A program made the translations under genes and the position numbers. Under the pieces are notes generated by a model. The model was not told where the DNA came from. It saw only the letters and a program-made list of their open reading frames with translations, and did not search any database. From assembly GCA_033439265.1 (NCBI GenBank), contig JAVTVX010000035.1, positions 7,420,001-7,484,000 of the forward strand: DNA of 64,000 nucleotides, read 5' to 3'. The number at the start of each line of letters is the position of its first letter. Positions within the stretch are counted from its first letter, which is position 1. This document shows, piece after piece, positions 60,756-64,000 of this stretch. Source of the DNA: Dillenia suffruticosa (lineage: Eukaryota; Streptophyta; Magnoliopsida; Dilleniales; Dilleniaceae).

Positions 60756-61600
60756 AAATTTGGAGTGCGGAAGCTTTGGTGGTTGAGCTAGGGTTTTTGT
60801 GTTTGAGCAATGGATTGAAAGTTTTGTATTTTGTGTATATGAATGTTGAAGAACAACAAAGAAGAAGAGGGTTTGGATTTGTGAGAATGAACTCAATATA
60901 TTTCTTTGATGATATATCAAATACAAATGACAAGAATTGAGACAATGCTCAAGAATACATGGAGACAATTTTAGAGACTTAATACTCTATTCTAAGACTA
61001 GTAGGAGACAAGCTCGAAGATATCTTACAAGTGAAGGGAGGAGACTTATTTATAGTCTAAAAGGAAAAACTAGTCGGTGGACACAAAAACTAGCCGGTAG
61101 ACACAAACCCAAAAACTAGCCGTTATAAATTTTGTCCCTGCATTGTTTGGGATTCTTTTGGACCTGCTGTATAGTCACTTAGGGTCTTGATTGGAGCTTC
61201 ATTTAATGGACTTAAGTCTCCTTTGAGTGAGCCGAAGGTGGAAGGTGGGCAGTGAATGGGCCTAATTTTGGGCCAAGTTTCTGGGCAGATTTCTGGACAT
61301 TTTCTGTCCAGAAATCTGCCTATCTTTCTGCTTATTTTGGGCAGCCTTCTTGGGCCATGGTTTGCTTCATTTTGGGCCTTTTCTTCCTTTCCTTTCCTTG
61401 GATTTTTGATTGAATTTGCTATCCAAGTTGTTGGCGGATTAGGACTATATATTCGGGAGGCATCCATTCACACATTTCTTGGAATGCTTCATCGTCATCT
61501 TCAACAAAACACTTCACAACAAAACCAACACTTCGCAATTTGCACAGCCAAAGAAGTGTCATCTAACTATCTTATCAGACAATAACTAAATGCTACAAAC
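60756..61600 (-). mobile_element. Possible LTR or solo-LTR remnant, minus orientation
   Basis: Read on the minus strand, it has a TATA box (TATAAATA, 61047-61054), a GC-moderate U3-like part rich in GGCCCA motifs upstream, and a leader-like A/C-rich part downstream. This is the look of a plant LTR. I could not pair it with a second LTR or find a target duplication, so borders and class are uncertain. Confidence 0.35.
61284..61320. repeat. Perfect hairpin, 16-bp stem with 5-nt loop
   Basis: GGCAGATTTCTGGACA (61284-61299) and its exact reverse complement (61305-61320) flank the loop TTTTC. It lies in the U3-like part of the LTR-like remnant. No terminator or miRNA role is claimed. Confidence 0.85.
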
Positions 61601-64000
61601 AGATGGGTACATGAAAAATTTTAAATGGGAATTGGAAAAGGTCCAAGATCTAACACTATAAACAGAATTGATCAACATTGATGCACTTAAAAATTATCAG
61701 TAAAGCTGCAAGGGAAGAAGTGAGAGAGAGAGAGAGAGAGGACTCACAAATAGCGGCAGGGGAGAAGAAATGAGGAGAGACTGTAGAAATAGAGATGGAG
61801 AGGAAGGAATGGTGTTGCAGGAAAGTTCAATCAGTTAAAAAATTTCTTCTTTTTTAATTTTTACTAGTATCTATTTAGGGTTTTTTTAGGAAGTTTCTTT
61901 TCTTTTCTTTATGTTTCTATTTTATTTAATTAATTAGGAAGCTTTGATTAATTAGAAAGTTTGGGTCTACAACTAAGGTGTCTCCTGATTAATATAAATA
62001 GGACAACAGTAGTAACTTTATGGGTATTGTTTTCTCTCTCGAGAAAGAATTTTATTTGTTTTTTTTTTTATTTTTAAAACTTAATTATGATTCCAGCTAC
62101 AATCACTTTATTCAAACCCTAATCGTTGAAATTTAATTGCCATAAACTATTCTGCTATGTTAAAGAGGAAATGGTAGTGAGTGAAGTTGTTTGCTGTCGC
62201 TGGTGGAGTTGATTTGAGAGAGGGTGGTTTACAGTTTAGATGGGTTGGTAGGGGGGAGAGAGAGAGAGAGAGAGAATCGGGTTGGATCTTTCCCTTTTGG
62301 GTGGGTATTCCCCAAAAAAAAAAAAAGAAAAAGAGAGAGAGAGAGAAGAAGAAGAAGAGGAAGAAGAAGTCCTTGGGGGTATTTGGTTATTTTTAGAAAA
62401 GTTGTAAAAGAAAGCTTTTAAGATAGCAATTAACTTTTGAAATTTTTTCCTAAAATTTTTTAAAAGGAGAAATAACATTTAATTTTTTTAAAAAATTTTT
62501 AGGGAGCAAATATTTTACTCAAAATTATAAGAGGTGGACATGTGATAGTTCTTCGGGGGATGAACATCATTTGGGTTGAAAAATTTTCTAATTCATACAC
62601 TAGTTTTTCCTTTAAAAAGATGGGGCAATCCCCCCCCCCCCACAAAAAAAATCTCCACCCATGCCTGTAGTCTTGCCACAATTATATTTTCTGGTTTGAA
62701 ATTGATTCACTGTGCATCATTCTGATTGAACTCTATTATAAGAATGTTAGCGGGGCTTGTCCTGTGACAAATAAAACACCGCCACCACTTTTTTCCTAAC
62801 AAGTGTTTTAGCTTTGCAAATCTGGAGTATCCAGACTTTATCAACCCTGTGAAGTAGAAGATGTTACCTTTGTCCTGTGCCTAGTTTTGTTTTTTTGCAA
62901 CTTTTTTCATAGAAAAAGGAGTTATACTAGATACTAGAGAGAATAAATTAGGCACTTGGAGTCAAAGTATTGCATTCCAATCCCTGCTTTATGTCCTCTT
63001 ATGTTATTTCCTACTGGGATTCAAGGAGGAATCTGTTGAGATATTTAGGAAGCAGTTTACATGGGACCATTATCCACATGTTTTTAAGTCTTGAGATAGA
63101 AGCTAGGGCAAATTTAATTGATCAAAGTTATGGTTTGAGGTTCTAGAATGGTATCCCAACAACAATCCCTAAATTCAACATATCTGAAGATCTAGTCCTG
63201 GATCGATGCTCTAGTATTGCTGCTGTTACTGGTGTGTCTTTTTGTTTTTGTCATTTGCTATTTGGCTTCAGACCCTTTATTTCTGGCTCTGTCTTATTCC
63301 TTTGTAATGACTTTGATGTAGTTAATTCTTTAGCTTCTCTTCCCTGCAATTAAATTGTCATTCTTCCATCCCTGGTGCTTTTAATTGTATTCAGTGTTGT
63401 TTATGAAATAAAAAGGGAAACTGTAGTTTAAGGTTGGGGCTCAGAACTTGTCATCTTTGTTCTCTCTCCCGCTTCCTTTTTTTTTTTTTGACCAGTACTT
63501 CACAGTCTAGTAAACGCATTAAGGATAATATATAAAAGATCTCCCATCAATACTTACTGATAGTTTGAGATGGAAATGCAATCTGTCATCACAAAAGCTA
63601 ACAGCACTTCAACTATTCATTGAAAGAATGTTGTTCCTTGATTTATTCAACCAGAACAATCCTGTCAATGGAAATTGATAACATGGTGAAGGCCTACTCT
63701 TGGTATATAGCACCTCCAGTTAAGATTTCGTACTAATTTTTCCACCTTGGTATCAGTTTATGTCATGTTCTCTGCTTTTAATGTCATCATGCTCATGATG
63801 GAGTGATAATTTGAGTTATCTTGAGCAATAACCAAGGCGATTGGATGTTATTATTTACAACATCATTTTTCTGTATTATTTTTGTATTTTTATTGTTTGA
63901 CATATTTAATAATATGATTTGAAACTTGAGGGGAAAAGAGTTGAAGTTCTTGATTATTGGGCAAAAAGTAGAGAGAAAACAATGTGGCTTCCTTCTTTCC

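Larger units (their letters stand above)
58803..64000 (+). other. Probable large intron or 3' flank of membrin, no gene recognised
   Basis: It starts with a normal donor (GTATGTTC). It includes an (AT)n run, an LTR-like remnant, a hairpin and GA-rich microsatellites, described separately. No membrin 3' exon and no other supported coding segment was found on either strand. Confidence 0.5.

Overview
The window is nuclear DNA of a eudicot plant. It is AT-rich, its genes are intron-rich, and the families present are plant ones: a LISCL-type GRAS regulator, an organellar RF2, an RRP6-like exosome nuclease, a membrin Qb-SNARE, a DUF639 protein, a p23 co-chaperone and a FIP2-like BTB/pentapeptide protein. 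Plant LTR, CACTA, SINE and LINE elements lie between and inside the genes. I do not assign a species.

Layout. (1) 524-15190, minus strand: a FIP2-like (BTB/T1 plus pentapeptide repeat) gene broken by frameshifts, a nonsense codon and lost splice sites. One intron carries a 6.5 kb Ty3/gypsy element (5270-11743) in the opposite orientation. (2) 16106-23417, plus strand: a DUF639 gene broken by several frameshifts and a nonsense codon. Its first intron holds two SINE-like elements and a non-autonomous CACTA element. (3) 25803-27422, plus: an open single-exon GRAS gene with a 5'UTR intron. (4) 28891-36712, plus: an intact organellar RF2 gene whose ATG appears to be split by an intron. (5) 37940-40258, minus: remnants of a p23 co-chaperone gene with a frameshift. 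(6) 42607-57035, plus: an intact 14-exon RRP6-like gene. (7) 58041-58802, plus: the first three exons of a membrin gene; the rest is not in the window. The remaining 5 kb is non-coding, with an LTR-like remnant and a perfect hairpin.

The intact genes serve separate housekeeping roles (nuclear RNA decay, organelle translation termination, ER-Golgi vesicle fusion, transcription control). I see no operon-like or cluster logic. Intact and decayed genes alternate, which fits a duplicated segment losing redundant copies (inference).

The most unusual object is the retrotransposon's left end. Instead of a normal LTR it carries a near-perfect palindrome of about 130-bp arms made from the LTR's 3' end, so both outer ends of the element are U5 ends. 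The 5-bp target duplication AAGGT sits exactly at those ends. This suggests that a cDNA with a folded-back end was integrated, giving an element that lacked its 5' promoter from the moment of insertion.
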